Notes under the pieces: model-generated
Databases searched by the model: none
Seen by the model: only the letters and a program-made list of their open reading frames with translations
What the model was told of the DNA's origin: nothing
Shown here: in pieces, positions 5,187-5,555 of the stretch
Layout of the letters: every line of letters starts with the position of its first letter
Position numbering within the stretch: the stretch's first letter is position 1
Position numbers and translations under genes: made by a program
Assembly (NCBI GenBank): GCA_900550815.1
Contig: URTW01000139.1
Coordinates: 1-5,555 of the forward strand
Origin: an uncultured Collinsella sp.
GTDB lineage: Bacteria; Actinomycetota; Coriobacteriia; Coriobacteriales; Coriobacteriaceae
Reading direction: 5' to 3'
Length of the DNA: 5,555 bases

Positions 5187-5555
5187 ATGACGATGCCTAA
5201 ATGGCATGAGACCATGCGGCCCGTCCTTGAGGCGCTGGCGAAAAGCGATGGGTGCCTGACTGGCTCTGATCTTCAAGAAGCGGTGGCGACCACATTCGAC
5301 ATGACGGGCGATGAGCGTGCCGAGCGCCTCAAGAGCGGACAGCTGAGGTTCTACAATCGCGTGTACTGGGGAATCACCGACTTGGAGAAGGCAAAACTCC
5401 TCGAATACGGGGAGAAGAAGGGGACCTATCGAATCACCGGCGCTGGCAGGTCGTACCTCGCCGATTGCCCCGGCCCCATCACGGCAAAAGCGCTCAACGC
5501 CCGGTCCCCAGCAATCAAGGCCTGGAAGGACAGCTACCCAGCCGCCAACAAGGCC
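5187..5555 (+). CDS. Mrr-like restriction protein, N-terminal part (cut by window end)
   Basis: The frame is open through the last base, giving 123 residues. The visible part matches the Mrr N-terminal winged-helix domain: MPKWHETMRPVLEAL (3-17), a TGSDLQEAVATTF helix region (25-37), the family hallmark TGDERAERLKSGQ (40-52) followed by FYNRVYWGITDLEKAKLLE (55-73), and the wing with GTYRITGAGRSYL (79-91). In this family a C-terminal PD-(D/E)XK Mrr catalytic domain follows; it would lie beyond the window and is not seen. The start ATG is 2 bases after the upstream stop, with GGTGAG (5176-5181) inside the end of the upstream gene as ribosome site, so translation is likely coupled; an ATG at 5193 is the alternative. 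Mrr proteins cut DNA carrying certain modified bases, while some act as partners of methyltransferases. Here it may be a second nuclease of the same system or an independent Type IV-like defence. Confidence 0.85.
   Translation, partial: MTMPKWHETMRPVLEALAKSDGCLTGSDLQEAVATTFDMTGDERAERLKSGQLRFYNRVYWGITDLEKAKLLEYGEKKGTYRITGAGRSYLADCPGPITAKALNARSPAIKAWKDSYPAANKA

Noticed and set aside
1..5555. CRISPR array, riboswitch or complete insertion sequence
   Set aside because: No regularly spaced repeat-spacer pattern, no recognised aptamer core and no transposase reading frame are seen.

Overview
The window looks like chromosomal DNA from a high-GC gut actinobacterium of the Coriobacteriia, most likely Collinsella or a close relative. 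That placement is an inference from GC-rich codon use, a GalM gene next to a mannose-family PTS gene, and the style of the intergenic repeats; no taxonomic marker gene is present. Three zones can be separated.

Bases 1-1550 are a sugar-metabolism zone. The 3' part of a galactose mutarotase gene (plus strand) converges on an orphan mannose-family PTS IIB gene (minus strand). The roughly 330 bases between them carry a GC-rich terminator hairpin for galM, a long imperfect inverted repeat that may be a dispersed intergenic element, and a weak terminator for the PTS gene. The PTS IIB protein has tyrosine where the family has its phosphorylated histidine, and no IIA, IIC or IID gene lies beside it in this window.

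Bases 1660-2040 hold a tRNA-Thr(CGT) gene with an encoded CCA end, a plausible promoter and a very clear Rho-independent terminator. Just past it lie short direct repeats spaced by one helical turn and a perfect 16-bp inverted repeat. A tRNA 3' end followed by such repeats and then by defence genes suggests the edge of an integrated island, but no integrase or second att copy is visible.

Bases 2053-5555 are a defence cargo: a small ribbon-helix-helix DNA-binding protein, a 928-residue MmeI-like (Type IIL) restriction-modification enzyme that joins a PD-(D/E)XK nuclease, an adenine methyltransferase and a target-recognition domain in one chain, and, two bases after its stop, the start of an Mrr-like restriction protein cut by the window edge. 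GC content drops from about 67% to about 44% immediately after the catalytic NPPF motif of the methyltransferase and recovers in the Mrr-like gene, which points to replacement of the specificity half of the enzyme by recombination. The most noteworthy points are the MmeI-like/Mrr-like tandem, the mosaic specificity module, and the orphan PTS IIB lacking its active-site histidine.
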